The translations under genes were made by a program, and so were the position numbers. Under the pieces are notes generated by a model. That model saw only the letters and a program-made list of their open reading frames with translations, was not told the DNA's origin and did not search any database. From Sorghum bicolor (Eukaryota; Streptophyta; Magnoliopsida; Poales; Poaceae), in the NCBI RefSeq assembly GCF_000003195.3, contig NC_012876.2:58522407-58586406 (forward strand): a stretch of 64,000 nt of DNA. Direction: 5' to 3'. Each line of letters begins with the position of its first letter. Within the stretch, counting starts at the first letter, position 1. Positions 32,720-43,720 of this stretch are shown here, piece by piece.

Positions 32720-34993
32720 ATGGCAAGGCCGCCAAAGCGCCCATGTTCACCGTCGAGGGACGGTGCTGGAGGTGCTGGTAGGGGGCGGATCCGACCGGGC
32801 TCGGTGACGAAGCCAGTTGGCGCGGATGTTCCACCACACCGTGCCGACGGCGACGAGCCGGAGCCCGAGGAGGAGCTGGAGATCGAGAACGACGACGACG
32901 TCCGCGAGGACGCATCAGTGCTGTTCGGCATCGATATCGGTGACGGCCCGAACCCGATCGGTGTGGTGGACTTGGATCCGTCCGAGGATACTAATGGTAA
33001 TGCTACCTCATCTGGTAAGCGCTCTGCTTGTTGGGAGGATTTTGTCCCTATCCTTGACGACAATGAGGTTCGAACTCACGCCATCTGTAAACGTTGTGGT
33101 AAAAAATTTGCTGCTAGAGCTTCGATTGGCACTGGATCCTTGAATAGGCACATGCTTGCTTGTAGGAAAAAACAGGATAATGATCGTAAAGTCCAATCTA
33201 GGTTGTCTATGAATGCTGATGGGGTGCATAACTGGATTTATGATGCTTCTCGTGCTCGTGATGAACTTTGTTGGTTGATTGCTAGGCTTGATCTTCCATT
33301 AGGCATTGGTGAGACACAGGCCTTTGAAGATTACATTAAGCGTGCTCATAATCCTAGGTTCCAGAAGGTATCTAGGCAGACCACTACTAGAGACATGTGG
33401 AAATTGTTTAATGAACAACGTGCTTTGCTTAAGAATTCTTTGATGCCTGCTTGTTCATCTGTTGCTTTAACATCTGATATCTGGTCTGGTAATGCTAAGG
33501 AGGATTATATTTCTGTTGTTGCTCATTATGTTGGTGCTGATTGGGAGTTGCATAAAAAAGTTATTGGGTTTAGGCTCATTGATGCAGCACATACTGCTGA
33601 GAACATAGCTGAAAAAATAGCCAGTGTAGTTGAGGAGTTTGGTTTGATTGATAAGGTCTTTGCTGTGTCTCTTGATAATGCTTCAGCTAATACTAAGGCT
33701 TTTGAAATCTTGGAACCTATCTTCTTTGGTTACATGGGATCATATCCTGCACCTACGAGGGATGATCCTCTCAAAGTCAAGTATTTGCTTGTGCATCAGC
33801 GTTGTGCATGCCATATTATTAATCTGATTGTTAAGTCTGGCTTAAAGAGGTTTGATCCCTATCTTGATGCTTTCAGAACTGCAATAAACTTTCTGAATTC
33901 CTCTAATACCAGAATTGCTTTGTTTAAGAATTACTGTAATGCTCAGGGTATTAGACCTAGAAAATTTGGCTTAGATATGGATGTTAGATGGAATTCTACC
34001 TATTTGATGCTTAAGCATTTGCTGCCATATAAAGATGTATTTTCTGTGTGGTGCAACTCTAATTACGGTGAAACATTGTTGACTCCCCTACACTGGTATG
34101 TGGCTGAGCAGATCATGAAGTTCCTGCAACTGTTTTATGATGCAACTGTTGTTCTGTCTGGTGTTTACTATCCCACTGCTCCACTTATGTTGCATCATTT
34201 GCTTGACTTTGCTGAGCATTTGCATAAAGCTGAACATGATGAGAATTTCAGAAGCATTGCAATTCCTATGAAAAATAAGTTCCTTAAATATTGGAAGACA
34301 ATCCCTCTGTTGTATTCTTATGCATTCATTCTTGATCCTAGAGCTAAGATGAAAGGGTTCTTTAATGTGCTTGAATTACTTGCTCAATATACTGGTACCT
34401 CTTATAGTTATAGTTTATACTATGGTGATGTGAAAGCTCAACTAACCAGATTGTTTAGCAAGTATCAGGAGAAATTTGGTGAAGCTCCTCGGCCTGAGAG
34501 GCCTTCAATGCCTACTGCTCATTCAGGTAAAAGCAAGCAGGCATGGGGAAAGATCTATGGAGGTCCTGATGCATCATCTGGCCCCTCCTCTTCATCTACT
34601 CAATCTAGTTCTGGTGTTAATGAGCTGTTAGCATACTTGGACAGTGACCCTCTCAATGATTGGGGGGACTCATTTGACATACTGCTATGGTGGCGTGACC
34701 ACAAGCTAACCTATCCTATCTTATCGATTATGGCTCGCGATATCATGTCTGTTCCTGTATCTACTGTGTCTTCGGAGTCCTGTTTCAGCTGTACAGCCAG
34801 GATACTCGAAGACCGACGGCGGCGCTTGTTGCCTGAGCATGTGGAGATGCTCACCTGCCTGAAGGACTGGGACCAAGGGGCCAGAAAAGAACAGCATGCA
34901 CCTGAGGACAAGGGCCTAGAGGAGTTGTTCGACAGCTTATTCCTGGATGAAGGAGAAGGCAGCGGTGGTGCTGCTGCTGGAGCTGGCGGTTAG
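32720..34993 (+). CDS. hAT family transposase (BED finger, hAT dimerisation domain)
   Basis: Cut-and-paste transposase of the Ac/hAT superfamily, 757 residues from the ATG at 32720. Upstream in-frame codons to 32672 lack an ATG and follow the splice acceptor TTCACAG. The N-terminal 110 residues are acidic/Ser-rich. A BED-type zinc finger (CKRCGKKF ... LNRHMLAC) lies at about 128-155. The RNase H-like core has the expected acidic residues: SDIWSG (Asp about 253), SLDNAS (Asp about 319), and SSESCFS (Glu about 686). The CACHI and RWNSTYL blocks are also present. The C-terminal dimerisation region (LAYLDSDP ... LLWWRDH ... LSIMARDIMSVPVS) is complete. No stop or frameshift is seen, so the protein may be active. 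Low GC relative to the flanking arrays. Confidence 0.93.
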   Translation: MARPPKRPCSPSRDGAGGAGRGRIRPGSVTKPVGADVPPHRADGDEPEPEEELEIENDDDVREDASVLFGIDIGDGPNPIGVVDLDPSEDTNGNATSSGKRSACWEDFVPILDDNEVRTHAICKRCGKKFAARASIGTGSLNRHMLACRKKQDNDRKVQSRLSMNADGVHNWIYDASRARDELCWLIARLDLPLGIGETQAFEDYIKRAHNPRFQKVSRQTTTRDMWKLFNEQRALLKNSLMPACSSVALTSDIWSGNAKEDYISVVAHYVGADWELHKKVIGFRLIDAAHTAENIAEKIASVVEEFGLIDKVFAVSLDNASANTKAFEILEPIFFGYMGSYPAPTRDDPLKVKYLLVHQRCACHIINLIVKSGLKRFDPYLDAFRTAINFLNSSNTRIALFKNYCNAQGIRPRKFGLDMDVRWNSTYLMLKHLLPYKDVFSVWCNSNYGETLLTPLHWYVAEQIMKFLQLFYDATVVLSGVYYPTAPLMLHHLLDFAEHLHKAEHDENFRSIAIPMKNKFLKYWKTIPLLYSYAFILDPRAKMKGFFNVLELLAQYTGTSYSYSLYYGDVKAQLTRLFSKYQEKFGEAPRPERPSMPTAHSGKSKQAWGKIYGGPDASSGPSSSSTQSSSGVNELLAYLDSDPLNDWGDSFDILLWWRDHKLTYPILSIMARDIMSVPVSTVSSESCFSCTARILEDRRRRLLPEHVEMLTCLKDWDQGARKEQHAPEDKGLEELFDSLFLDEGEGSGGAAAGAGG

Positions 34994-36183
34994 AAGAAGT
35001 GCACCTGTCACCTCTGGAGGTAGTCATCATCATCTACTTGCCTTGTTTACATTTACATCGATCAAGCAAGTTGACAAGTTTTATTTGCAGGTATTTTTGG
35101 ATTGGCTGTTGATTGAGTCATAATGAACATGAGGAGGCACTTTTGGATTGGCTGTTGATGCAAGTTCCCTATTGGCTTTTTGTAATAGGATAGAAGTCCT
35201 GCTCTGCTTCCTCTTTTGTGAACTCAATCTGCCAGTTGTCTTGCCACTGATGTTGGCTATTGGCCTATTGTAAATTTGTAATAGGATAGAACAACTAAGA
35301 CTTGTGATTGTTGTTGTTGAACTTTGACTTTGAGCTGGCTGTACTCTTTTCCTTTCTAGGGTTTCTCACAAGGGTGAGTTTTACCTAGAAAGGTTTTTAA
35401 TGAGGCAGCATTGCACATCAGCTCATTTTGACATATATGTATCATTTTCTTATAATTCTGTTCTTTGTTGTGTTAAAATGAAAGTGAACACTTTTTTCAA
35501 CTGACGGGCCGTGGGCTGACACGGCACGGCGCAATTGGCCGTGGCCCATGGGCGGCACGGCACGGAAAAGCAGCCCATGTGCCGTGCCGTGGGCCGCAGG
35601 CCGGGCCCATAGCACGGCCACGCACGGCACGGCCGGCACGGCCGCACGGTGCAGCACGATGGAGTGCCGTGCCGGCACGGCACGGCCGTGCCGCGTGCCG
35701 TGTCAGCACGGCACGGTGGCCAACTATAGTCTTTCTTCTTTGCTCGCATCGTCTTGTTCTCTCTGTCACTCCCCTTATTCTTTCCACCGCTCAGCCTCGC
35801 TCGCCTCATGCTGCTCTTCTGCGCCGTCGTCGGACAGAGAGGCAGCACGTCTGCGCGCCCGTGAACTCAGCGCGCCCCAAGCTGCATGTGCTGCTTTCCC
35901 TCCTTCTTCCCTTGCGCCACCGCGATCTCCATGTACCCCACCGGAGACGAGGACGACGACGGCGGCTCCGACGAGGTAGGTGGCACAGAGGTCTAGATCT
36001 AAGGCCTTCTTTCTTCTTTGGATCTAGATCTGAGGCCTTCTTCCTCCTCTAGATTTGAATTTGAGTCCTCCCCCCTCCTCCTTCCTCATCATCCTCCTGC
36101 TGCTCCTCCTTCCTCCTCTCCCATTTGGATCTAAGGAATGTGGTGGTGTCTAGGATTCTAGCTTTTGTGTTCATTGGAATAGT

Positions 36184-36520
36184 TCTTTTTAATGTTGCAA
36201 CAGACGATTTGAGAATGTTGCAGTGGTATTTTTTTTGTTGCAACAGATCTTTTTTTGATGTTGCCCTTAGTAATGCTTGGGATGTTTGCAATTGTTGCAA
36301 CATAATTTTTTCGGTGTTGTAGTGGGATGTTTTTTATTGTTGCAGTAGATATTTTTTTTAAGTCGCAGTGCATACTTTTTGGTTGTTGCATTAGATGCTA
36401 TTTTGATGTTGCAATAGCTTTTTTTGTTTGTGTCAGCAGTTTTTTGTTGTTGCAACATATTATTTCGTTTGTTGCATTATATGTTTTTTGATGTTGAAAT
36501 AGCTTTTTTTCCGTTGTTCC
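36184..36520. repeat. degenerate GTTGCAA/T-tract tandem repeats
   Basis: About a dozen irregular units of roughly 25-35 bases alternate T runs with GTTGCA or GATGTTGCAATAG. Unit length and sequence vary, so it is an old or slipped minisatellite. Confidence 0.7.
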
Positions 36521-36560
36521 AGTTGGTAGGTGGGCTCTGGGGGACGAGCTGGTGGCGGAG

Positions 36561-36790
36561 GGAGGTGCTGGGGGTCGGCGAGGTTGAGGGTGGGCGGATC
36601 TGTACGTGTGGGGGGCAGGGGCATGTCCCTGGCGTGGCGAGTGGGGAAAGGAACAGTTTCCTTTCTTCGTATAGGGCGGTGGAGGTGCTGGGGGTCGGCG
36701 AGGTTGAGGACGGGTGGATCTGTGCGCGTGGAGGGCAGGGGCGTGTCCTCGGCGTGGCGAGCGTGGGATAGGGCATATTTCCTTTCTGGC
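36561..36790. repeat. two-copy tandem repeat, 120-bp period
   Basis: GGAGGTGCTGGGGGTCGGCG starts at 36561 and again at 36681. The following about 100 bases (GCGGATCTGT...GGGCAGGGGC...GGCGTGGCGAG) are repeated with scattered differences. Confidence 0.85.
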
Positions 36791-37494
36791 GAGATCATGT
36801 TTGCATCTCTACTTTTCTTTTTTTTTCTTATCCATGCAGAGGGTGGGTGGAGGCATGTACAAAGGATCAGCGTCCGGACACTGGTGTCCCAATCGAACGT
36901 CCGAACGCTAGCAGTACCCGAAAGATAAACTTCTACTTTGTACCACCATATCATGCCACTGTGATATACTAATACTAGTTCCTTGTTACGTATCCAGACA
37001 TTTTGTATATCTAGGCACATAGAAAAAGTTATACATTTAGAAAAGCCAAAAACAACTTGTAATTTGGGACAAAGTGAGTAGCTAGTAGTGACGGTGTATC
37101 AAGCAAAAAAATTGTCAAATCTGAACCAATATGTACAAGATTTCATAGAAATAAGTATTGGCTCTAAACTACTGTTTAAATTAGGTCACAATTAACAAAA
37201 CGCAAGTGATCATGGTTTATTACCTACGGAGACCTATCTAAATTAGTATTCTAATCAAAGGCTTCACCGAGCCTTCAATGCTAGAAAAAATCCTATAAAC
37301 TGTCACAGTAATTACAAACATCTAACATTAATTTGATAAAACTCTAGTAGTCAACGCCAATAATTACCATTTGATCCATTTTCTATTTACAAAAGTTAAA
37401 TTTCCTTAAATTTATTGTACAAACCTTTCCATGCTTAGGAATCGAGAAGGAAGAGTAGGATAGAGTAAGAGGAATGAAAGAGAAGGGTGGGTGA

Positions 37495-38045
37495 TAAAGT
37501 TGAGCAACGGGCCGCTCTGGCTCGGCACGGGCCTATGCTAGGCACGATAAGGCACAAGCTCGTATGGCCCGCGTGCCACCGGGTTATGCCTTCACAGGCC
37601 ACTGTGCCTCCTGATGGCTCAGACACGGCACATGGACCAATTTTTGGACTGGGCCGGTCTAAAAAGCATGAGGCCCAATAGTCTACATGAAAAACACGAA
37701 ATTTAATACCGAATTCAACAAAGCATAAGTAAATCACATTTAAGTCACAAACATTGATACTTCACAAATCACATAACACAATATACTCATAGATCATATT
37801 TCACATACAACAAGTCACAAGTTTCACAAGTCACAGAACTTGATACCGGGCCGATACCGTGCCTGCTGTTAAAAGCGTGCCGTGCCATGCTGCCCGGCGG
37901 ACCGAGGGGTCGGCCCAAGCACGGCCCTCTACGTGCTTCGGGCTGGCAGAGGCACGGTTAGGATCGGGTTGTGCCGTGCTCGGGCCGGGCCAATCGCCGT
38001 GCTTTGGGTCGTGTCTTTGGCCTGCGGGCTGCATGCTCAACTTTA
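37495..38045. mobile_element. non-autonomous hAT element
   Basis: The termini TAAAGTTGAGCA / TGCTCAACTTTA are perfect 12-bp inverted repeats flanked by a perfect 8-bp duplication GTGGGTGA (37487-37494, 38046-38053). The two ends carry GGCACGG / CCGTGCC-type motifs, and the middle is AT-rich and non-coding. The ends resemble those of the autonomous hAT at 31934 (TATAGTTGGCCA), so it may be mobilised by a related transposase. Confidence 0.9.
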
Positions 38046-38906
38046 GTGGGTGATGAGTCGGCGATTTGATGGCGGAAGTGTCTTAGTTGAGCTTACATAT
38101 TGCACCACAAGTTGCATGTGTTAATTTGGTCTACATTGATGGTTTTAACCAATGAGACTCACACTCTAATCGTCTGCTCCTCTGACTCGTCAATAGGTAG
38201 GGTTAAAGGTAATGTTAACATGGACTCTTCGGTTGACCTAATTGTTGGGTCATTGAATTTGAGTAGGGATGTGGACTTTCTAGTAGGCCAGTGTCATGGT
38301 ATTAAATAAATGGGATGAAACGAGTTCTGTGAGGATAAAACTTAAAAATTAGGACATGGAAACCGCCATTGAGACGGACATTAACTTAACTAAACCTTTA
38401 ATATCTTTGAGTTCTGGGTCGTGACATGAGGGTTTTTCTTTAAAAAAAAATATTGAAAACACTGGGTGGGCCTTTCTTTATAATTTCGTTGGCCTCAGAT
38501 TCTTCAGCTTGGCTCCACGGCTTTGGGCCATCTGCACTTGAACTCAAAACTACAGGACCGTAACTTGCACAGTTGCACGGTTGCGTGAACTCTCAGGTAG
38601 TTAAAGCATCAGTGACAGCAACCATCTCTGCCCCCAGCTGTACAAATGTACAATTCCTTGCCGTTTCTTGTCCCCTGGTACAACAACCCAACCCTGTGTT
38701 CTGAATCCTGGTTCAAGCCCCCTAAACAAGCCTCTGCAGCAACCTTACTTTGCTCTTCTCGGCATGAACGATGAACACTTGGTTTCCCAAATTCATCCTC
38801 ATCAGACTCCAGTTTCCTTTTTACTACTACTACTGCTACTGCTATTTTGCGCTACAACCAGTCACTAATTTTCATCAGATAAGATGCGCGTGCTTGTGCA
38901 ACTCAT
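38046..38906. other. intergenic, 3' side of the XRI1-like gene
   Basis: No recognised gene. The part nearest 38906 is the probable 3' UTR of the minus-strand gene. A (TAC)n-like tract occurs near 38823. Confidence 0.4.
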
Positions 38907-40641
38907 TTACCCTCGTGTCCTCACGATGGTTACCGTGCCTCTGCCAGCGGTGCGGAGCCTGGTGAAGCCGGCCACCGTTTTGCCCGACGGCGCCGGCCGG
39001 TTGCCAGCCGACACGCGCGGGGCGCACGCGAACTCCCCCACGGGGTGCCGGACGGGGCGGGCCGGCGGCGTGAGGATCCACCGGTTGATGTCGGCGAGCG
39101 TCACGCTGCCGTCCGCGCCGCCGGGCCTCACCACGTCGAACGGGTACGCCGCCACCGTCCCGGTGCCGGCGGTGGAGCACGGCGCCTTATTCCGGCTCCT
39201 CTTGCTGCTCTCGCCGCCTTCTGCTCCTTCCTCTGCGTGCAGAGAGACATGAGAGCAGTCAGAAACTGTTGCTGCGGTGCGGCCTGCTTGGTGTGACAGG
39301 GTCAGGACGACGGCAACCTTCCGGCGCCAAGCGCTTGGACGAGCTGTTGGCACGAGTGGTTTGCTGCTGGTGCTGGGCGACACCAGTGTCACTACTGGTC
39401 CGTAGGTCCACGTCGCAGTGCGATGTCGGAGACGCAGAGAGCTCTGCTTGTGCCGGCGTCGGAGTCTTGTCCGGGGATGTCGGCAACGTCGTCGGCAGAA
39501 TGGAGCTCAGATCGGAATGATCATCGTCTGCAGAAGCACATTACCGGTACTCGGTTCTTTAAACAAAACAAGCAAAACGCCCTGAATTTGACAACCAAAC
39601 TACCAAAGTGATGGTTCCCTCAAAAAAAGTGATGGAAGAGGGCAATCATAACGTGTAGATCGAAAAAAAGCTTCTTCTTTTTTTTTAAACCTAAGATAAG
39701 AAATGCCTGCCAAGCTAAACCAGGAGCATGATGCACAGATGATGGGTTAGGAAATGTTGCTGCTAATCTCAAGTGGGGGCCAGGCATAAATTTCACAAGC
39801 ACCGTGATTATTTAATGAGGTAATCATCAAAGTTTGTCCTGGTTTTGTTTGGAACCGTACCACAATCATGAAATCAATGACAGTTTATAGTACCAAAGTC
39901 CTTGGAGACAGTAAAAAAGAAATGGCACGCAGTGTAAACAAGCCAAAGACAGCACTTCAGAAGTTCAGACCCGAGAGCAAACCAGAATTGTAAACCCTTA
40001 CATTGGGAAGAGATGGTGGCACTCGTCTCCTTGAGAGCGCCGCAGGAACTGAAGCCCACGGCCAGCTCCTTGTCCGAGTCGTCCCATAGGCTCTGAAGAC
40101 GTCAAGAGTTCAGTGAGAGAATGCAAGCACCATGACCATACCACAAGATTTGCATGCTAAGTTTGAATTAGTAATAGAGATCAAGCGTGCATTCACCATG
40201 AGTAGTTCATCCAGCTCCCCGGGCATCGCTGCCGCGTCCTTTTGCATCGTCCGGTCCGTGGCCGCTGCTGTTGACGCCTCGGACACCGGAGACTCCATGC
40301 CTAGCACACATGCACAGGCAACAGTCAAGGAGTTACCGCCAAGCTGCATTCAGGGAATCGAAACAAAAATGGAGGCCTTGTAGTTGTAGGCATGCAAAGC
40401 GAGACCTACATTTGGGGACGAAGAGCTCAAGCTCTCGCGCATGGCCATGGGTATCAGAATCGCCGGCGGCAGCTCCCATTGCTCCTAGACCAAAGTAGCA
40501 GAGCTGTGGATCCCATCCAAGGAGGAAGCTGCTGCTGATGGTGCTCGCGTCGTCCAAGCTGCATGCCATGGTGTCCAAAGGCCACCACGCCTGCCTCCCG
40601 GCGTGCAGAGCGCTTTCCTGGACTGCCTGACCTGTCTCCAT
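38907..40641 (-). CDS. XRI1-like protein (meiosis / DNA-damage response)
   Basis: Five exons, leftward: 40641-40410, 40300-40197, 40092-40002, 39527-39318, 39232-38907, all GT-AG and in phase, giving 320 residues. The last exon carries the recognisable block: AAYPFDVVRPGG, VTLADINRWIL, PARPVRHPVGEFAC, and the C-terminus GRGTVTIVRTRG. From memory these resemble plant XRI1 (X-ray induced transcript 1), a nuclear protein needed for meiosis in Arabidopsis and induced by DNA damage. The first exon is rich in Trp and Gly (ISSSFLLGWDPQL), with a SLWDDSDKEL motif in exon 3. The rest is Ser/Thr/Pro-rich and likely disordered. No enzyme domain is present. The family assignment is by motif recognition only. 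Confidence 0.72.
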
Positions 40642-40732
40642 GGAATAGCAGTGTGGTGGACTTGTGGGGGAAGGAAAACTGAGAGTCTGAGACTGAAGGT
40701 GATGCGTAGCTAGAGAGGGTCTGCCATGCGTG

Positions 40733-40740
40733 CTTAAATA
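40733..40740 (-). promoter_or_regulatory. candidate TATA box of the XRI1-like gene
   Basis: TATTTAAG on the minus strand about 92 bases upstream of the ATG at 40641. Confidence 0.45.
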
Positions 40741-41103
40741 GCTGGGCTTTTGGGAGGCCTAAAGGCAGGGGTGTGTCTGTGTCTGTCTGTGCGTGCTCTG
40801 TTCAGGCTGCAGTGCTGCATGTTGATAGAGCACGGTTCGTCAGGGACGAGGAAAAGAAGCCTTGGAAATTTTGCAAAGGGTAAAGGGGGCAACCAGCCAA
40901 CGAAAGTGGCTTTTGCTTGCTGTGACTCTTCGACCTTGTACTCTTTTTTCGCTCAATCGATTTATCTCTGATCATCTGATGGGTACTACCCAGTTGCAAA
41001 TGTTGATCAGGCGGATATCCTAAAAGCACATCGTCCGTGGAATTATGAATAATCCTAAAAAAACTAACTTTTTAGACATTCTACAAAATTTCAAAAACTA
41101 TAA

Positions 41104-41437
41104 GAGCCATTTGGATCCTTTCATTTTTGAGGAATTAGAACCTACTTAATAGACTAGACTATTTGGTTGGAAATTTGACATTCCATAATTTTTCAAAGTT
41201 CACATATAAGTCTATCTAAAATTCATAGGATGAGAGATGAAAATTAATTCTATAGATCACCATGCTATGCATTTACTTTTACAACTTATAACACACTCTT
41301 TAACTTACTCAGTAGTTACTCCTCTACGGTAGAAATACAACACATAGGTATCTTTAGAACCATATATAAACTTAACTAATTTGTGTCTAAATTATGATTA
41401 TTAAAATAAATTCAATTCTAAGGATCTAAACATGGCA
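41104..41437. mobile_element. MITE-like element with imperfect inverted ends
   Basis: Left end GAGCCATTTGGATCC and right end GGATCTAAACATGGC are imperfect inverted repeats around an AT-rich 300-base core. No clear target duplication is seen, so the superfamily is not assigned. Confidence 0.45.
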
Positions 41438-41803
41438 TAATACGTGGTCTATGCAAGTATGTAAATTCCAATACCAAATTTGACTTTACTCAGAAAACCA
41501 ATGAATATAAGTGGCCCACGGGAAATAATTAATGTTATCGCCTCCTTCTTTTTCAAAATAATTGTCACTCTAACTTCATCACCAGTCAAATATTTCTATC
41601 TTCAACTAGCAATTCCTCTAAATTCATATAGTTTAACAACATTTGAATTATATACTATTAAAGTATGTCTCATGGTGAATCTAAAGGCGTAAATATGATA
41701 ATGACAAACCATATATAGATTTCTCAAAGATAGAAATATCTGACTTTAGATAAAATAAGAATAACAACTAAAATAAAATAGAATTATAGAAGGAGTATCA
41801 TAA
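41438..41803. other. intergenic, no feature seen
   Basis: AT-rich, no coding signal or element termini recognised. Confidence 0.4.
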
Positions 41804-43190
41804 GTGTACTTACCGTTGGATTATCAAGGTTCTCATGAAAAAAAAACGTGCTTCACCAATCACCATACCATTGCTCTTTTTTGCCGGCACCTCCATTATA
41901 ATGTTTCCATCTGTTGGATAATGATTGAAGAGAAATTTCAGAAGAAACTTGGTAGTGGGAAAGAAAAACTTCTATCGATAGGTGGTAGCCTATACTTTGG
42001 GGGGGGGGGGGTTGTGATCCAAAACCTAGACATCCAAAATAAGTGTCTTCTGAGCAAATGGTTGTTTAAATTGATTAATGAGGATGGTATAGGGCAAAAC
42101 CTTTTAAAGAAGAAGTACTTGTCCAACAAAACCTTAACTCAAGTAAAACAACAACAACCGGGTGACTCTCATTTTTGTCCAGGACTCATTTTTGGAATGT
42201 GGGCATTTTCAAGTCAATAGTGGCGCCAAAATTAGATTTTGGAAAGACACTTGGATTGGAGATAAACCACTAGAAGTAGTCTACCCGAATCTTTACCACA
42301 TTATAAGGAAGAAGTATGACACGTTTGCTAAGCACTACCCTATTGAATGTTTCTTTTCGGGGCTTTGAGGGTTGATAATTTGATTGATTGGTACAAGCTA
42401 GTATAAAAAATAGTAAGGGTAAATCTTACCAAAGATCAAGATCTTTTCATTTGGAACTTACACAATAGTGGTATCTTCTCGGTTCACTCCATGTATAGGT
42501 CTATCTTACATTGTGGTGTTGTTCCTTGCAAATGCTCTATTTGGAATTAAGGTACCACACTGAAAATTAAGATCTTTCTTTGGTACCATAAAAAGAGGGT
42601 CACTGTAACTAAAGACAATCTCGCAAAAAAAAATTGTCATGGTGATCTAAAATGTTGTTGCTGCAGCTCTTCAGAAACTATACAATATCTCTTTTTTTTA
42701 TGTCACTTTGCTCATTTTATTTGTAATATAATAATTCATATCACCTTTGGAATTCAACCACCGTCTAGCATCTCAAACATGATTGGTTTTTGGCTTAATG
42801 GTGTTCATCCTAAGCTAAAAACCCAAATCCTTTTAGGTGCTACAACTCTATTTTAGGCTATATGACTGAATAGAAAGGACATGATTTTCAACGGTATCAA
42901 ATCTTGGATCTGCACATGGTTGTTGCTACATAAGGTGGAAGAGGAGAGGAAGAAGTTTAATGATGCTTGTAGGCCGTTGGAAACTGTCATCATGCAAGTT
43001 TGTGCTAACTTTGGATGGCGGTGTTCGAATCGAATTGAAGCATAGTCTCTTTTTTATTCAATGTTCTAGTATCAGTTGTGTTAGTTCTCTCATGTGGGAG
43101 GTGTGAGTCTAAGTACTCATTTGGTTGTAATGAATTGGTGTGTACATCTTCTAGGAGATGTTGAGGCAAGGACCTTTGTTCCATTATCTA
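41804..43190 (+). mobile_element. decayed LINE (L1-type) remnant
   Basis: Translations give the late reverse-transcriptase and zinc-binding tail of a plant LINE in broken frames: LLSIGGSLYFG, then IQNLDIQNKCLLSKWLFKLI and LLKKKYLSNKTLTQV, then in another frame ECGHFQVNSGAKIRFWKDTW and IGDKPLEVVYPNLY. A run of 13 G at about 41999-42011 replaces part of the protein. Further in-frame stops follow. It ends with TTCCATTATCTAAAAAAAC near 43180-43198, consistent with a LINE 3' terminus. The 5' part (endonuclease, catalytic RT) is missing. Inactive. Confidence 0.75.
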
Positions 43191-43315
43191 AAAAAACACT
43201 ATCTTAATTACTTTTATGTATTACATGTATAGATTATGCTTCATAGTCACTTATTCTCATTATTCTCCAATAAAGTAATGTTTTTATAGCTTGGGATGCC
43301 ACAACTACGTCAACT

Positions 43316-43720
43316 TTGTTTGCAAACCATCCTCTTGGTGCAATCATGAAAACCTTTCTAAAAACTCTGCTTAGATGTTCCAAAAAATATGAAACTATGC
43401 ACATCCATATCCATAAATGTGCGTTGTAGAAAAAATTAGGAAACAAAATCAATCTAGAAAAACTCGTATGGAAATGATAAATTTTATGTGTATTTGCACT
43501 AGAAGACAAATTCCCAGAAATTTTGTCTTCTAGTGCACTTGCACCTAGAATTTATTAATTTTGTATGGATTTTTACACAATAAGTTTGCATCCCAACTTT
43601 TTCTACAACGTACATCTATGGATGAACTATGGATGTGTATCATTTCATAATTTTTGAAAACATCTAAGCAGGGTTTTTGGAAGGGTTTTCACGATTGCAC
43701 CAAAAGAGTGGTTTGAACCA
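43316..43720. repeat. long inverted (foldback) repeat
   Basis: Arms of about 185-200 bases (about 43316-43508 and 43517-43720) pair around a central GACAAATTCCCAGAAATTTTGTC. The arms share CTTGGTGCAATCATGAAAAC with its complement near 43685. There are no coding frames. It is probably a foldback transposon or MITE. Confidence 0.75.

Larger units (their letters stand above)
31934..35728 (+). mobile_element. complete autonomous-looking hAT transposon
   Basis: The termini TATATATGGCCA and (inverted) TATAGTTGGCCA agree at 10 of 12 bases and are flanked by a perfect 8-bp duplication GTCTTTCT (31926-31933, 35729-35736), the hAT hallmark. Both subterminal regions (about 31945-32200 and 35508-35725) are packed with GGCACGG/CCGTGCC motifs, about ten on each side, resembling the clustered transposase-binding sites at hAT ends such as Ac. 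The 3.8-kb unit encodes one uninterrupted transposase. A leader with splice-like sites and telomere-like repeats separates the 5' end from the coding region. The perfect duplication and intact frame indicate a fairly recent insertion. Confidence 0.93.
35737..37494. other. repeat-rich intergenic region
   Basis: The hAT flank resumes at 35737. A GC-rich coding-like patch (GDEDDDGGSDEV, near 35943-35978) is followed by T-rich degenerate repeats and a 120-bp tandem duplication (both listed). The stretch 36910-37440 is AT-rich without recognised features. No gene is supported. Confidence 0.4.
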
